DNA of 64,000 bases, from the NCBI RefSeq assembly GCF_003852545.1, contig NZ_QAJR01000019.1:99714-163713 (forward strand), given 5' to 3'. This document shows positions 19,681 through 29,653 of the stretch, one piece after another; the first letter of the stretch is position 1, and every line of letters begins with the position of its first letter. The notes below the pieces were generated by a model, which saw only the letters and a program-made list of their open reading frames with translations, was not told the origin of the DNA and did not search any database. The translations under genes and the position numbers were made by a program. The stretch is from Acidovorax sp. FJL06 (GTDB lineage Bacteria; Pseudomonadota; Gammaproteobacteria; Burkholderiales; Burkholderiaceae_C).

Positions 19681-22600
19681 CTACTCGTACACCACGGTGG
19701 CAGCCCCGGGGCCCGCCTGCGCCATCCATGCCGCCAGGGCCGCATCCGACGGGAAAAACCGCGCGTTTTCGCCCAGTTGCAGCTCCGCCACCGCCACCGC
19801 GTCTTCGGCCTTGCAGCGCACCCCCATGCGCACCCGCAGGCCATGCACCGCCACCTCGCCCTCGGCACTTTCCTCGCGCCGCGCGGGAAACTCCTGCACC
19901 AGGCGCGGCACATCGGGCAGCTTGTCGCCCACCACCACGTGCAGGTACTTGCCAAACCGGCAGCGTGCGCCGGCCAGGTCCCACACCTGCTGCACCTTCA
20001 CGCGCAGGCCGCCGCTGAAATGGTCGAGCTGCAGGCGCCCCATCATCACCACGAACTCGTCTTCCTTGAGCTGGTTGCGGTAGGTGTTGAGCAAGGCCTC
20101 ATCGGCCGAGGCCTCGATGACGGCGGATTTGTCGTCGAGCTTGAACAGCGCCAGCTTGCCCCGCTGCCCATTGATGACGCGAAAGTCGCTGATGATTCCG
20201 GCCAGCACCTGGGGCTCGCGGCTGTCGAGCAGTTCGTCGATCTGGGTGCGCACAAAGCGGCGCACCTCGGTGGCCACCTCGTCGAACAGGTGGCCCGAGA
20301 GGTAAAAGCCCACGGCCGTTTTCTCCAGCGTGAGCCGCTCCTTGATACCCCAGGGCAGCGCCTCGACCAGGTCCGGCTCCTGCGTGCTGGAGCCGTGCGC
20401 GTCTTCGCCCATCATGTCGAACAGCCCGCCCTGGTTCACGTTGGCCAGCGAGGCTGCCGCAAAGTCAAAAGCCCGGTCGATGGACGCCACCAGCGCGGCG
20501 CGGTTCAGGTGGATCGAGTCAAAGGCACCGGCCTTGATCAGGGCCTCCACGGTGCGTTTGTTCATGCGCGCCTTGTCCACGCGCAGGCAGAAGTCGAACA
20601 GGCTCTTGAACGGCCCCGTGGTGGAGCCGTTCGGCCCCTCGCCCCGCCCCTCGCGCGCCGCCACCATGGCTTCGATGGCCTGCTGGCCCGTGCCCTTCAC
20701 GGCCCCGAGGCCGTAGCGGATGATCTTGTCCGTCACTGGCTCGAACCGGTACATGCCCCGGTTCACGTCTGGCGGTTCAAAGGTCATGCCAAAGTGCTTG
20801 ACCGCGTCCTCGTACAGCACCTTGAGCTTGTCGGTGTCGTCCATTTCCACGGTCATGTTGGCGCAGAAGAACTCGGCGGTGAAGTGCACCTTGAGCCAGC
20901 CCGTGTGGTACGCCAGCAGGGAGTACGCGGCCGCGTGCGACTTGTTGAAACCGTAGCCCGCGAACTTCTCCATCAGGTCGAACACTTCGTCAGCCTTCTC
21001 CTGGCTGATGTTCTTTTCTGCCGCTCCCTTGCGGAAGATCTCGCGGTGCTCGGCCATCTCCTCGGCCTTCTTCTTGCCCATGGCCCGGCGCAGCATGTCG
21101 GCGCCGCCCAGGCTGTAGCCGCCCAGCACCTGGGCGGTCTGCATCACCTGTTCCTGGTACACCATGATCCCGTAGGTCTCGGCCAGCACGGGCTCGACCA
21201 GGGGGTGGGGATACTCCACCACCTCCTTGCCGTGCTTGCGGTTCACGAAGCTGGGGATCAGGTCCATGGGGCCCGGGCGGTACAGCGCGTTCAGGGCGAT
21301 CAGGTCTTCCAGGCGGCTGGGTTTGGCCTCCTTGAGCATGCCCTGCATGCCCCGGCTTTCAAACTGGAACACGGCCTCGGTTTTGCCTTCGGAGAACAGC
21401 CGGTAGGTGGGGCCATCGTCGAGCGGGATGTTCTCGAATGCGAAGTTCTCCTGGCCCTTGTGGCGCTTCATGATGAACTCGCGCGCGATCTCCAGGATGG
21501 TGAGCGTGGCCAGGCCCAGAAAGTCGAACTTCACGAGGCCAATGGCCTCCACGTCGTCCTTGTCGTACTGGCTCACGGCCGATTCGCTGCCCGGCTGCTG
21601 GTAGAGCGGGCAAAAGTCGGTGAGCTTGCCCGGCGCGATCAGCACGCCCCCGGCGTGCATGCCGATGTTGCGGGTCATGCCTTCGAGCTTCTGCGCCATT
21701 TCGATGACGGTCTTGACGTCCTCTTCCTTGCGCACCCGCTCGTAGAGCATGGGCTCCAGCTCCAGCGCGTAGTTGTTCTTATCGCCCTCCTTCTTCACTT
21801 CGGGCGGGTACTGCAAGGTGTAGGACATGCCCGGCTTGCCCGGCACCAGCTTGGAGATGCCATCGCAGAAGGTGTAGCTCATGTCCATGACCCGGCCCAC
21901 GTCACGGATGGCAGCCTTGGCCGCCATGGTGCCGAAGGTGGCGATCTGGCTCACAGCGTTCTTGCCGTACTTGTCCTTCACGTAGTCGATGACCCGGTCG
22001 CGGTTGGACTGGCAGAAGTCAATGTCGAAGTCGGGCATCGACACCCGCTCTGGGTTCAGGAAACGCTCGAACAGCAGGTTGTACTGCAGCGGGTCCAGGT
22101 CGGTGATCTTGAGCACATAGGCCACCAGCGAACCGGCCCCCGAACCCCGGCCCGGCCCGACCGGGCAGCCGTTGTCCTTGGCCCACTGGATGAAGTCACC
22201 CACGATAAGAAAGTAGCCCGGAAAGCCCATCTTGAGAATGGTGCCCAGCTCGAACTCAAGCCGGTCCACATAGCGCTGGCGCTGCGCATCACGCTCCGCC
22301 TCCTTGGGGAACAAATGCTTGAGTCGCCACTCCAGCCCTTCGAATGAGGCATACCGGAAATACTCTTCCATCGCCATGCCGTTCGGCGTCGGAAAGTCCG
22401 GCAACTGCGGCTTGCCCAGCACCAGCGTCAGATTGCAGCGCTTGGCCACTTCCAGCGTGTTGGTGAGGGCCGACGGCACATCGGCAAACAGCGCCTCCAT
22501 TTCCGCACTGGACTTGAAAAACTGCTCGCGCGTGAATTTGCGCACCCGGCGCTGGTTGGCCAGGATCTCGCCCTCGGCAATGCAGATGCGGGCCTCATGC

Positions 22601-23217
22601 GATTCGTAGTCGTCAGCCGTCGCAAACTGGATGGGGTGCGTGGCCACCACGGGCAGGTTCAGGCGCGCCGCCAGCTGCACGGCGGCGACCACATGGGCCT
22701 CGTCATCCACGCGGCCCGCGCGCTGGATCTCGATGTAGAAGCGGTGGGTGTAGATCCCCGCAAGTTCCAGCGCGACATGGGCGGCGCCGGCATCGTCGCC
22801 TTTCATCAGCGCCTGGCCGACAGGTCCGGCCTGGGCGCCCGCAATAGCAATCAGCCCCTCGTTCAGCTCGCGCAGCCATTCCCAGGTGCACACCGGCACG
22901 TTCTTGACCACATTGCGCGTCCAGGCGCGCGCCAGCAGTTCGCACAGATTCAGATAGCCCTGCTTGCCCTGGACCAGCAGCAGCATGCGCGCTGGCGCAC
23001 CGGCTTCGGACGCCACATTGATCTCGGCCCCCAGCAGGGGCTTGACCCCTTTACCGCGGGCCTCCTTGTAGAACTTGATCGCGCCAAACAGGTTGTTGAG
23101 GTCGGTGATGGCTAGGGCGGGCTGGCCATCCTTTGCGGCGGCCTTGGCCACCTCATCGATTCGGTTGGTGCCGTCAACGACGGAGAACTCGGTGTGCAGA
23201 CGCAGGTGAACAAACAT
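19681..23217 (-). CDS. dnaE: DNA polymerase III alpha subunit
   Basis: The 1178-residue replicative polymerase has an N-terminal PHP domain ([16 protein letters not shown]), the C-family palm with catalytic aspartates in PDFDIDF (near 395) and [14 protein letters not shown], then the helix-hairpin-helix and OB-fold parts towards the C-terminus. The PHP segment begins HLRLHTEFS rather than the HLRVHSEYS of E. coli, a minor variation. It lies between bamD on the opposite strand and clpS on the same strand, 106 bp before clpS. Confidence 0.96.
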   Translation of the reverse strand: MFVHLRLHTEFSVVDGTNRIDEVAKAAAKDGQPALAITDLNNLFGAIKFYKEARGKGVKPLLGAEINVASEAGAPARMLLLVQGKQGYLNLCELLARAWTRNVVKNVPVCTWEWLRELNEGLIAIAGAQAGPVGQALMKGDDAGAAHVALELAGIYTHRFYIEIQRAGRVDDEAHVVAAVQLAARLNLPVVATHPIQFATADDYESHEARICIAEGEILANQRRVRKFTREQFFKSSAEMEALFADVPSALTNTLEVAKRCNLTLVLGKPQLPDFPTPNGMAMEEYFRYASFEGLEWRLKHLFPKEAERDAQRQRYVDRLEFELGTILKMGFPGYFLIVGDFIQWAKDNGCPVGPGRGSGAGSLVAYVLKITDLDPLQYNLLFERFLNPERVSMPDFDIDFCQSNRDRVIDYVKDKYGKNAVSQIATFGTMAAKAAIRDVGRVMDMSYTFCDGISKLVPGKPGMSYTLQYPPEVKKEGDKNNYALELEPMLYERVRKEEDVKTVIEMAQKLEGMTRNIGMHAGGVLIAPGKLTDFCPLYQQPGSESAVSQYDKDDVEAIGLVKFDFLGLATLTILEIAREFIMKRHKGQENFAFENIPLDDGPTYRLFSEGKTEAVFQFESRGMQGMLKEAKPSRLEDLIALNALYRPGPMDLIPSFVNRKHGKEVVEYPHPLVEPVLAETYGIMVYQEQVMQTAQVLGGYSLGGADMLRRAMGKKKAEEMAEHREIFRKGAAEKNISQEKADEVFDLMEKFAGYGFNKSHAAAYSLLAYHTGWLKVHFTAEFFCANMTVEMDDTDKLKVLYEDAVKHFGMTFEPPDVNRGMYRFEPVTDKIIRYGLGAVKGTGQQAIEAMVAAREGRGEGPNGSTTGPFKSLFDFCLRVDKARMNKRTVEALIKAGAFDSIHLNRAALVASIDRAFDFAAASLANVNQGGLFDMMGEDAHGSSTQEPDLVEALPWGIKERLTLEKTAVGFYLSGHLFDEVATEVRRFVRTQIDELLDSREPQVLAGIISDFRVINGQRGKLALFKLDDKSAVIEASADEALLNTYRNQLKEDEFVVMMGRLQLDHFSGGLRVKVQQVWDLAGARCRFGKYLHVVVGDKLPDVPRLVQEFPARREESAEGEVAVHGLRVRMGVRCKAEDAVAVAELQLGENARFFPSDAALAAWMAQAGPGAATVVYE

Positions 23218-23341
23218 AGGGGCCCATTGTAAAAAGCCCGGACTCCCGCCACGCAGGAAAACTCACACAGAGCCCCCGATTTGGAGTGGACCGGCCACCA
23301 GTACAATGCATTTCGCCACCTGAGTCCCAGGCCAGAGCCCT
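23218..23341. other. Divergent promoter region of dnaE and bamD
   Basis: No gene is seen. The dnaE promoter should lie here. The region between this point and the bamD start at 23604 is mostly taken up by the palindromic element at 23342-23508, so the bamD promoter is either inside that element or in the 95 bp after it. Confidence 0.4.
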
Positions 23342-23508
23342 AGGGACCCTCTGCACGAATCACCGCGCCGTGTGCATCTGCGGTCTCGGGCGGTCTGCTG
23401 CGTTGCAAAACCTCGCAATTGCTTCGGCTATTGCTGCGTTTTGCGCCTGGCAGCCCCTCCCGATCCGCAGCGCACACTTGGCCAGCGGGATTCGTGCAGA
23501 GGATCCCT
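23342..23508. repeat. 167-bp near-palindromic element with 20-bp terminal inverted repeats
   Basis: The left end AGGGACCCTCTGCACGAATC is mirrored by the right end (23489-23508) with one mismatch. Inside, GTGTGCATCTGCGG pairs partly with CCGCAGCGCACAC, and GCAAAACCTCGCAATTGC pairs with GCTATTGCTGCGTTTTGC around a TTCG tetraloop. The element can therefore fold over most of its length. It has no coding capacity. This is the layout of a MITE or a REP-type palindromic unit. It lies directly upstream of bamD and would be in its leader if the promoter is to the left. Confidence 0.7.
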
Positions 23509-23603
23509 CGCGGCTGGCGCAGGGCGCCCCGTATCGCGGCAGCGGTCGATGCGCCATGAATGCCGTGCACACTCTGTTTCCTTTTTGCTGAAAGCCTCCG
23601 TCG

Positions 23604-24401
23604 ATGCTGCGTGCTCCACTGCCCCTTGTTTCCGCCTTGCTGGCCGCCGGTTTGTTGGCGGGCTGCTCCAGCACCCCCGAGGACAAAACGGCTGGCTGGA
23701 GCCCCAACCGCATCCACGCGGAAGCCAAGGACGAAATGAGCAGCGGCGCCTATGACAAGGCGGTCCCGCTGCTCGAAAAGCTCGAAGGCCGTGCCGCCGG
23801 CACGCCGCTGGCCCAGCAGGCCCAGATCGACAAGGCCTACGCCCACTACAAGGCCGGTGAAAAAGCCCAGGCTGTCGCCACGCTGGACCGCTTCATGAAG
23901 CTGCACCCCGCCAGCCCCGCGCTGGACTATGCGCTCTACCTCAAGGGCCTGGTGAACTTCAACGACAACCTGGGGCTGTTCTCGTTCATCTCGCGCCAGG
24001 ACCTGTCCGAGCGCGACCAGAAGGCCGCCAAGGACTCGTTCGAGTCCTTCAGCGAACTGGCCACCCGCTTCCCCGACTCCCGCTATGCGCAGGACGCGCG
24101 CCAGCGCATGACCTACATCGTCAACGCCCTGGCGCAGTACGAAGTCCATGTGGCCCGCTATTACTTCCAGCGCGGTGCGTATGTGGCCGCCATCAGCCGC
24201 GCCCAGGTGGCCGTGGCTGACTACCAGGGCGTGCCAGCGCTGGAAGAAGCGCTGTACATCCTCATCCAGTCGTACGACGCCCTGGGCATGACCCAGCTGC
24301 GCGACGATGCGCGCCGCGTGATGGACAAGTCCTACCCCCAAAGCACCTACATGAACGGCGGCCTCAAGGGCAAATCGGATCCGTGGTGGAAGGTCTGGTA
24401 A
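23604..24401 (+). CDS. bamD: Outer membrane protein assembly factor BamD
   Basis: The 265-residue lipoprotein begins with a leader ending in LLAGC (lipobox cysteine near 22), followed by tetratricopeptide repeats (YDKAVPLLEKLE, AQIDKAYAHYKAGEKAQA, HVARYYFQRGAYVAAISRA). BamD is an essential part of the BAM complex that inserts beta-barrel proteins in the outer membrane. The DNLGLFSFISRQDLSERD segment is typical. The last 38 bp overlap the end of a convergent helicase gene, a tight arrangement with no room for a terminator. Confidence 0.95.
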   Translation: MLRAPLPLVSALLAAGLLAGCSSTPEDKTAGWSPNRIHAEAKDEMSSGAYDKAVPLLEKLEGRAAGTPLAQQAQIDKAYAHYKAGEKAQAVATLDRFMKLHPASPALDYALYLKGLVNFNDNLGLFSFISRQDLSERDQKAAKDSFESFSELATRFPDSRYAQDARQRMTYIVNALAQYEVHVARYYFQRGAYVAAISRAQVAVADYQGVPALEEALYILIQSYDALGMTQLRDDARRVMDKSYPQSTYMNGGLKGKSDPWWKVW

Positions 24402-26424
24402 GCAGCGCCTGCAGGGCTTCGTCGAACGCCTCCGCCGACTCCAGCCGCCGCATCGGTGGCAATGCGGCCAGCAGGCGCTTGCCATAGCCCATGGTGACGA
24501 GGCGGGTGTCTCCCACCACCAGAATTCCCCGGTCCGACTCCCGCCGGATCAAGCGCCCCGCCCCCTGCTTGAGCGCCACCGCGGCTTCGGGCAACGCATA
24601 GGCCTTGAAGGCCTTGCCTCCGGCCTTTTCAATGCGTTGGGTGCGCGCCTCGACCAACGGGTCGCCCGGCGGCGGGAACGGCAGCTTGTCGATGACCACG
24701 AGCTGCAGCGCATCCCCCGGCACGTCAAACCCTTCCCAGAAGGTGGCGGACGCGACCAGCACGCAACCCGGCCGGCCATGCTCCGCCCCCTCTCGAAAAC
24801 GCTCCATCAGCCGCCGCTTGGGCCATTCGCCCTGCACCAGCACCTCCAGCGTTCCTGACGACGCAAACCGTTTCTGGAGCGCATCTCCCACCGTGCGCAA
24901 GGCCTTCAGCGTGGTGGTGAGCACCAGGGTGCGCCCCCCCAGTCGCTCGGCGGCGTGGCCCACCCATTGCGCCAGTGCCGTGCTGTGTGCAGGGTCGGCG
25001 GGTGCGGGCAGGTGGCGCGGCACATACAGCGCAGCCTGCGCGTGGTAGTCGAACGGGCTGGCCACCCGCAGGATTTTCGCCTCCTGCAGGCCCGCCCGCT
25101 CGGTGAACCAGCTCAGGCGCTCATCATCGCCCAGCGTCGCCGAGGTGAAGATCCAGGCCCGCCCCGGGCCGGCAGGACGGGCATCCGGCCAACCATCGCC
25201 GTCCGCGCCCTCAGAGACCTCGGCGGGCGCCCCCAGCAGGCGGGTGCGCATGGCCTCGGCAATGTCCAGCGGCGATTCAACCAGGCGCAGCTGCGTGCCC
25301 GCATCCACCCAGCGCACCCCATCGGGATCGCAGGGGCCTGAGAACCGCGCCAGGCGCGCCAACAGCTCCGAGCCCCGTTCATACAGGCGCACAAAGTCCG
25401 GAGCGATCTCGCTGACCGTATCGAGCGCCTCCTGGGCCTGCACGCAGGCCAGCGCCACGCTGCGCAGGACGTTGCGCCAGGGATCCTCCGGGATGCCCTC
25501 CGGGGCCGCCCCATCCGTCCAGCGCAGCTTGCCCCCCGTGGCCGCACCGGCGACCAGGCGCAGGTCCCGCGCCGACAGCTCCACCAGGCGGGACAGGCCC
25601 ACCCAGTCCGCCAGGCCCCGGGCATGCTGCAGGCCTGCGGCCAGCAGGTCCCTGCCGAAGTCCATCACCTGGCCCGTGGACAGCTGGGTGCCCAAAAATT
25701 GCACCCCGGTTTCATTGATCTGGTGCGCCTCGTCAAACACCACCACGCGCACGCTGGGCAACAGCTCGGCCATGCCCGACTCGCGCACCGCGACATCGGC
25801 AAAAAAAAGATGGTGGTTGATGACCACGATGTCGGCCGCCAGTGCCTCGCGCCGCGCCCGGTGCACATGGCAGGGGCGAAACCGGGGGCATTGCGACCCC
25901 AGGCAGTTCTCGCGGGTGGACGTGACCAGGGGAATCACGGGCGAGCGATCGTCCAGCCCCGTCAGCTCCGCCAGGTCACCCGACGGGGTGTGGTGCGACC
26001 AGTCCTCCACCTTGGCCAGCACACGCGCCACGCCCCGGTCCTGCGCCTGCGCGTCCTGGCGCGCCAACTCCATCCGGTACAGGCACAGGTAGCTGGAGCG
26101 GCCTTTGAGCAACGCCATGCGCACAGGCAGGCCCAGCGTTTCCACCAACCAGGGCAGGTCGCGTGCAAAAAGCTGGTCCTGCAGCGCCTTGGTGGCGGTG
26201 GACAGCAGCACCCGCTCGCCGCTGAGCAAGGCGGGAACCAGATAAGAAAAAGTCTTGCCCACCCCGGTGCCCGCCTCCACCACCAGGGCACCGCCCTCTT
26301 CGATGGTCCGCGCCACCGCCACGGCCATCTGGGTCTGGCCCTCGCGGGGCTGGAAGTGCGTGTCTGCCCGCTCCAGCACGCCACCGGAGGCAAACACCTC
26401 CGTCACCATGTCAACCAGCGCCAT
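24364..26424 (-). CDS. ATP-dependent DNA helicase of the DinG/YoaA (XPD-like) type
   Basis: The 686-residue superfamily 2 helicase shows Walker A GTGVGKTFSYL (near 51), the DEAH box VVVFDEAHQIN (near 228) and motif VI QGAGRLIRRESDRG. Cysteines in the ENCLGSQCPRFRPC region suggest the iron-sulphur cluster of the XPD family. The length and order fit YoaA more than DinG. YoaA acts with the chi subunit of the polymerase clamp loader on stalled forks. Its start shares one base with the stop of the DUF465 gene (TGATG), so the two are probably co-translated. Confidence 0.88.
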   Translation of the reverse strand: MALVDMVTEVFASGGVLERADTHFQPREGQTQMAVAVARTIEEGGALVVEAGTGVGKTFSYLVPALLSGERVLLSTATKALQDQLFARDLPWLVETLGLPVRMALLKGRSSYLCLYRMELARQDAQAQDRGVARVLAKVEDWSHHTPSGDLAELTGLDDRSPVIPLVTSTRENCLGSQCPRFRPCHVHRARREALAADIVVINHHLFFADVAVRESGMAELLPSVRVVVFDEAHQINETGVQFLGTQLSTGQVMDFGRDLLAAGLQHARGLADWVGLSRLVELSARDLRLVAGAATGGKLRWTDGAAPEGIPEDPWRNVLRSVALACVQAQEALDTVSEIAPDFVRLYERGSELLARLARFSGPCDPDGVRWVDAGTQLRLVESPLDIAEAMRTRLLGAPAEVSEGADGDGWPDARPAGPGRAWIFTSATLGDDERLSWFTERAGLQEAKILRVASPFDYHAQAALYVPRHLPAPADPAHSTALAQWVGHAAERLGGRTLVLTTTLKALRTVGDALQKRFASSGTLEVLVQGEWPKRRLMERFREGAEHGRPGCVLVASATFWEGFDVPGDALQLVVIDKLPFPPPGDPLVEARTQRIEKAGGKAFKAYALPEAAVALKQGAGRLIRRESDRGILVVGDTRLVTMGYGKRLLAALPPMRRLESAEAFDEALQALLTRPSTTDPICP

Positions 26425-26627
26425 CAGGCCGGCTCTTGGGGTTGAAGCTCACGCTCCAGCCGGTCCATGGCGTCGCGCAGCACCAGCCGGCGTTTCTTCA
26501 AGCGCCGCAGCGTTAACTCGTCAGGCGCCGCATCGGGCGCGCAGCGATCGATCAGCGCATCCAGATCCGCATGCTCCATGCGCAATTCGATCAGTTGTCG
26601 GTGGGGTGAGTGGAGGCTGGATTTCAA
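26424..26627 (-). CDS. DUF465 (YdcH-like) small coiled-coil protein
   Basis: The protein ends with LRRLKKRRLVLRDAMDRLERE, the hallmark of the DUF465 family of about 70 residues. To reach the family length a TTG start at 26627 is needed, giving 67 residues beginning LKSSLHSPHRQLIELR; an ATG at 26579 would give only 51 and cut into the conserved first helix. The frame is open further upstream under the opposite PP2C gene, but that extension is not credible. The function of the family is unknown. The stop overlaps the helicase start by one base. Confidence 0.72.
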   Translation of the reverse strand: MKSSLHSPHRQLIELRMEHADLDALIDRCAPDAAPDELTLRRLKKRRLVLRDAMDRLERELQPQEPA

Positions 26628-26735
26628 GACAAGGGCTTGGCTGGCATGGCGAAAATGCCACAGGCGGGTGGATAATACGCGCTTGGCCCGTTTTCCACGA
26701 CGAGCGTTTGCGCGCGCGCCCCCACAATCACCAGC

Positions 26736-27542
26736 ATGACCAAAGCGTTTCGCCTCATCGCGTCCACCGGCATCCACAAGGGCGACCGGGAATACCAGCA
26801 AGACCAGGTCGCCCTGATCTCTCACGACCGGCACAACGGCTGCGTGCTGGGCGTGGTGGCCGATGGCATGGGGGGCCGCAGCGGCGGCCGCAAGGCATCG
26901 GACCAGGTCATGATGACGGCACGGCAGCTGTTCGAGCGCTACTCGCCCGACACCGATGACGCGGTGTCCATGCTCAAAAACATGGTCGAAGAGGCCCACA
27001 TCGTCATCCGGCTGACAGCCATTTCGGCAGAGCAGGAGCCCCACAGCACGATTGCCGCCTTCCTCATCAACCCCCGGGGCGACTGCCACTGGGTGCATGC
27101 AGGCGACTCGCGCATCTACCATTTCCAGGGCCCCCGCATGGTGTTCCGCACCAGCGACCACTCTTATGTCCAGGCGCTGGTGGACCGGGGCGAGCTGACC
27201 GAGGCCGAGGCCAACAACCACCCCCACTCGAACATCCTGGTGGGCTGCCTGGGCACCGAGAGCGACCCGCCCATCACCACCCACATCATTCCGCAGCTGC
27301 AGCCGGGCGACGTGCTGCTCGCCTGCAGCGATGGCGTGTGGCATTACTTCTCGCCCACCGAACTCGCCTCAGTGGTGGATTCGCTGTCCCCCCGCGAAGC
27401 CACCGAGTTCCTGATTGAAAAAGCGCGCTCCCGGGCACGCGGCGGCGGCGACAACCTGTCGCTGGTCGTCGTCAAGATCGAAGCCCTGGTCGAAGAAAAA
27501 AAGGTCGCCCGCCTCGTCCCGATCGACGCAGGCCGCGCCTGA
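26736..27542 (+). CDS. PP2C-family protein serine/threonine phosphatase
   Basis: The 268-residue protein has the PP2C metal-binding motifs in order: REYQQDQVAL (instead of the usual RxxNQD), VVADGMGGRSGG, WVHAGDSRIYHF and LLACSDGVWHY, then a late DNLSLVVVKI. It lacks a membrane segment, so it acts in the cytoplasm. It would dephosphorylate Ser/Thr residues and is the natural counterpart of Hanks-type kinases. The only kinase of that kind here is 20 kb away at 5743. No co-transcribed gene is seen. Confidence 0.9.
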   Translation: MTKAFRLIASTGIHKGDREYQQDQVALISHDRHNGCVLGVVADGMGGRSGGRKASDQVMMTARQLFERYSPDTDDAVSMLKNMVEEAHIVIRLTAISAEQEPHSTIAAFLINPRGDCHWVHAGDSRIYHFQGPRMVFRTSDHSYVQALVDRGELTEAEANNHPHSNILVGCLGTESDPPITTHIIPQLQPGDVLLACSDGVWHYFSPTELASVVDSLSPREATEFLIEKARSRARGGGDNLSLVVVKIEALVEEKKVARLVPIDAGRA

Positions 27543-27769
27543 GCAACCCCACTCCACCGCCACGGGCCCCATCGCACCGGGGCACCGGTGGACATGGGGA
27601 CATCGGCCCCTCTTCTGCGGCCTCCGGCAACAACAGGACACACCGGCCGCCCCGCCCTTACCGCTGACAAAGAGGCTGGCAGGCCAACCGGTGGGAAGAA
27701 AGGTCGCAAAAGGTCGCCGCGTTCCCAACAACGCAGTCCCTCGTCCCTTTTCAGGCGCCCCTTACCGGC
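27543..27769. other. Intergenic gap between convergent genes
   Basis: About 230 bp between the PP2C gene and the coiled-coil gene that runs towards it. I see a GC-rich stretch (GGGCCCCATCGCACCGGGGC near 27564) that may fold, but no gene and no clear terminator with a T tract. Confidence 0.35.
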
Positions 27770-28471
27770 TCAATGCACAGGAGTGGATGCCACTGGAGCC
27801 GGTGCCGGCAGAGGTGCTGCGGGCTTGCGCCCCTGCGCAGCGGCGTCAGCCTGGGATTTTTCGACCCGTGCACGGCGTTCGTCCGCCGCCTTCAGGGCTT
27901 CCGCATGGCGGACGCGCGCCTTGGCCGCGCGGTCGGCACTGGTGGCCGCACGGGTGGTCTGTTCACTGGTGTGCTGCTGGACCCGGTTGCGCTGCATCTG
28001 TGCACGCTGCTCGGCATCATGGTCCCGCTGCGCCTTGGTGCCCACAGGGTCCGCCGGGGCCTTGCGCACCACGGCGTCCCCGCCCTTGCCCTTGGACGCC
28101 GGGGCAGGCACGCCCTGCTGCTTCTCTTCGATGGAGCGCAGGCGTTCGGCCGCCTTCTCCCGGCGTTCGGCGTCGTTCAGCTCGACCTCCTGGGCGCGCA
28201 AGCGGTCCCCCGCCTCGCGCGCCTTGGCGCGAACGCCGCGCAGGCAATCTTCCACAGCAAACAGCTTGTAGCAGGCGGCTTCATCTTTCTGGCGCCCGGC
28301 GGCCAATGCCTCACGCTCGTGCCGAATGCGCTCATGTTCCGCCTTGCGCTGGACGGCCGCAGCCGTCATTGCGCCGTCGTCCTGCGCCACACCCTTGGCC
28401 TGAGCCCAGACCTGGGTCAATGGCAGCGCCAGCAACGCCGCAAGCACAGCAACACAGCGAAGTCGGATCAT
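27770..28471 (-). CDS. Periplasmic coiled-coil protein of unknown function
   Basis: The 233-residue protein has a Sec-type signal peptide (MIRLRCVAVLAALLALPLTQVWAQ, cleavage after AQA or AWA-like site near 24). It continues as a very charged, alanine-rich helix with two cysteines close together (AACYKLFAVEDCLRG) that could pair in the periplasm. The C-terminus is proline/alanine-rich (PAAPLPAPAPVAS). Its start overlaps the zapE stop by 4 nt (ATGA), so it is co-translated with zapE. No function is known to me. Similar proteins follow zapE in other Burkholderiales by recollection. Confidence 0.75.
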   Translation of the reverse strand: MIRLRCVAVLAALLALPLTQVWAQAKGVAQDDGAMTAAAVQRKAEHERIRHEREALAAGRQKDEAACYKLFAVEDCLRGVRAKAREAGDRLRAQEVELNDAERREKAAERLRSIEEKQQGVPAPASKGKGGDAVVRKAPADPVGTKAQRDHDAEQRAQMQRNRVQQHTSEQTTRAATSADRAAKARVRHAEALKAADERRARVEKSQADAAAQGRKPAAPLPAPAPVASTPVH

Positions 28472-29565
28472 GTCAGCCCCGTATCCACGTTGCGGCGCTC
28501 CAGCGCCAGGAATTCCTTGGACTGCATCTCGTTCAGGCGCGACACCGTGCGCGGAAACTCGTGCGCCAGCGGCCCTTCGGTGTAGAGCTGCTCGGGCGGC
28601 ACCGCGGCCGACAGGATGAGCTTGACGCGCCGGTCATACAGCACGTCCACCAGCCAGGTGAAACGCCGCGCGGGCGACGCCATGCTCACGGGCATGTAGG
28701 GCACGTCGGAGAGCAGCACGGTGTGGAACTGCGTGGCGATCTCCAGGTAGTCGTTCTGCGAACGCGGCCCGCCGCACAAGGTCTTGAAATCGAACCACAC
28801 CACGCCGCCCGCCTTGCGCCGCGCACGGATCTCGCGCTGCTCGATGTGCAGCACCGGGTCTTCATCGTGCACTTCGGCCAGCTGGTCGAAGGCCTGGCCC
28901 ATCTCGGCGTCGGCCTCGGCGCCCAGGGGCGTGTGGTAGAGCTTCACATGCTCCAGCGTGCGGCGCCGGTAGTCGGTGCCGTTGTCCACGTTGACCACTT
29001 CGAGCCGCTCGTTGAGCAGCGCAATCGCAGGCAGGATGCGGTCGCGGTGCAGGCCGCCCGGATACAGCTCGTCCGGCATGAAGTTGGAGGTGGTGACAAA
29101 ACCCACGCCGTTGTCGAACAGCGCCACCAGCAGGCGGTGCAGGATCATCGCGTCGGTGATGTCCGCCACATGGAACTCATCGAAGCAGATGAGCTTGTAG
29201 CGCTTGGCGATGCGCTCGCCCAGCACGTCGAGCGGGTTCTGCGTGCCCTGCAGCGCCACCAGTTCGCGGTGCACCTCGCGCATGAACTCGTGGAAGTGCA
29301 GGCGCACCTTGCGCTTCAGGGGCACGGCGTCGAAGAAGCACTCCATCAGGAAGCTCTTGCCCCGCCCCACCCCGCCGTACATGTACACGCCGCGCGGAAT
29401 GTCGGGCCGGTTGATCAGCTTCTTGATCGCGTTGGAACGCCGCGCCTTGTAGGCGGCCCACTCGTCGGCGCAGCGCTGCAGCGCATCCACGGCCCGCAGC
29501 TGGGCCGGGTCGCTCTGGTAGCCTTTGGCGGCCAGTTCGGCCAGATAAGCCTGTTTGACTGTCAC
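28468..29565 (-). CDS. zapE: Cell division protein ZapE (AFG1-family ATPase)
   Basis: The 365-residue P-loop ATPase has Walker A GGVGRGKSFLM (near 65), Walker B LICFDEFHVADI and the family segment FVTTSNFMPDELYPGGLHR. ZapE modulates Z-ring stability in E. coli. The gene follows lpd of the 2-oxoglutarate dehydrogenase group on the same strand, which I know as a conserved neighbourhood in betaproteobacteria. A 34-bp hairpin repeat lies in the gap between them. Confidence 0.93.
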   Translation of the reverse strand: MTVKQAYLAELAAKGYQSDPAQLRAVDALQRCADEWAAYKARRSNAIKKLINRPDIPRGVYMYGGVGRGKSFLMECFFDAVPLKRKVRLHFHEFMREVHRELVALQGTQNPLDVLGERIAKRYKLICFDEFHVADITDAMILHRLLVALFDNGVGFVTTSNFMPDELYPGGLHRDRILPAIALLNERLEVVNVDNGTDYRRRTLEHVKLYHTPLGAEADAEMGQAFDQLAEVHDEDPVLHIEQREIRARRKAGGVVWFDFKTLCGGPRSQNDYLEIATQFHTVLLSDVPYMPVSMASPARRFTWLVDVLYDRRVKLILSAAVPPEQLYTEGPLAHEFPRTVSRLNEMQSKEFLALERRNVDTGLT

Positions 29566-29600
29566 GGGATGGGCACTCTTCCTTCCGATACTATGAATTG

Positions 29601-29634
29601 AATAGCTGCCAGCGCTTGTCCATCAAGCGCTGGC
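29601..29634. repeat. Dispersed hairpin repeat with GCCAGCGCTTG stem
   Basis: GCCAGCGCTTG and CAAGCGCTGGC form a perfect 11-bp stem around TCCAT, preceded by AATAGCT. It lies in the 88-bp gap between lpd and zapE and could attenuate read-through. It shares the CAAGCGC core with the copy at 10039-10087 and is the best-preserved copy in the window. Confidence 0.75.
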
Positions 29635-29653
29635 GCCTGTTTTCATTCAAATA

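Noticed and set aside
19575-19955. An N-terminal extension of clpS reading back into dnaE
   Set aside because: The frame is open by chance in GC-rich DNA. ClpS begins at 19574, and the added residues show no similarity and lie antisense-free but out of frame within dnaE.
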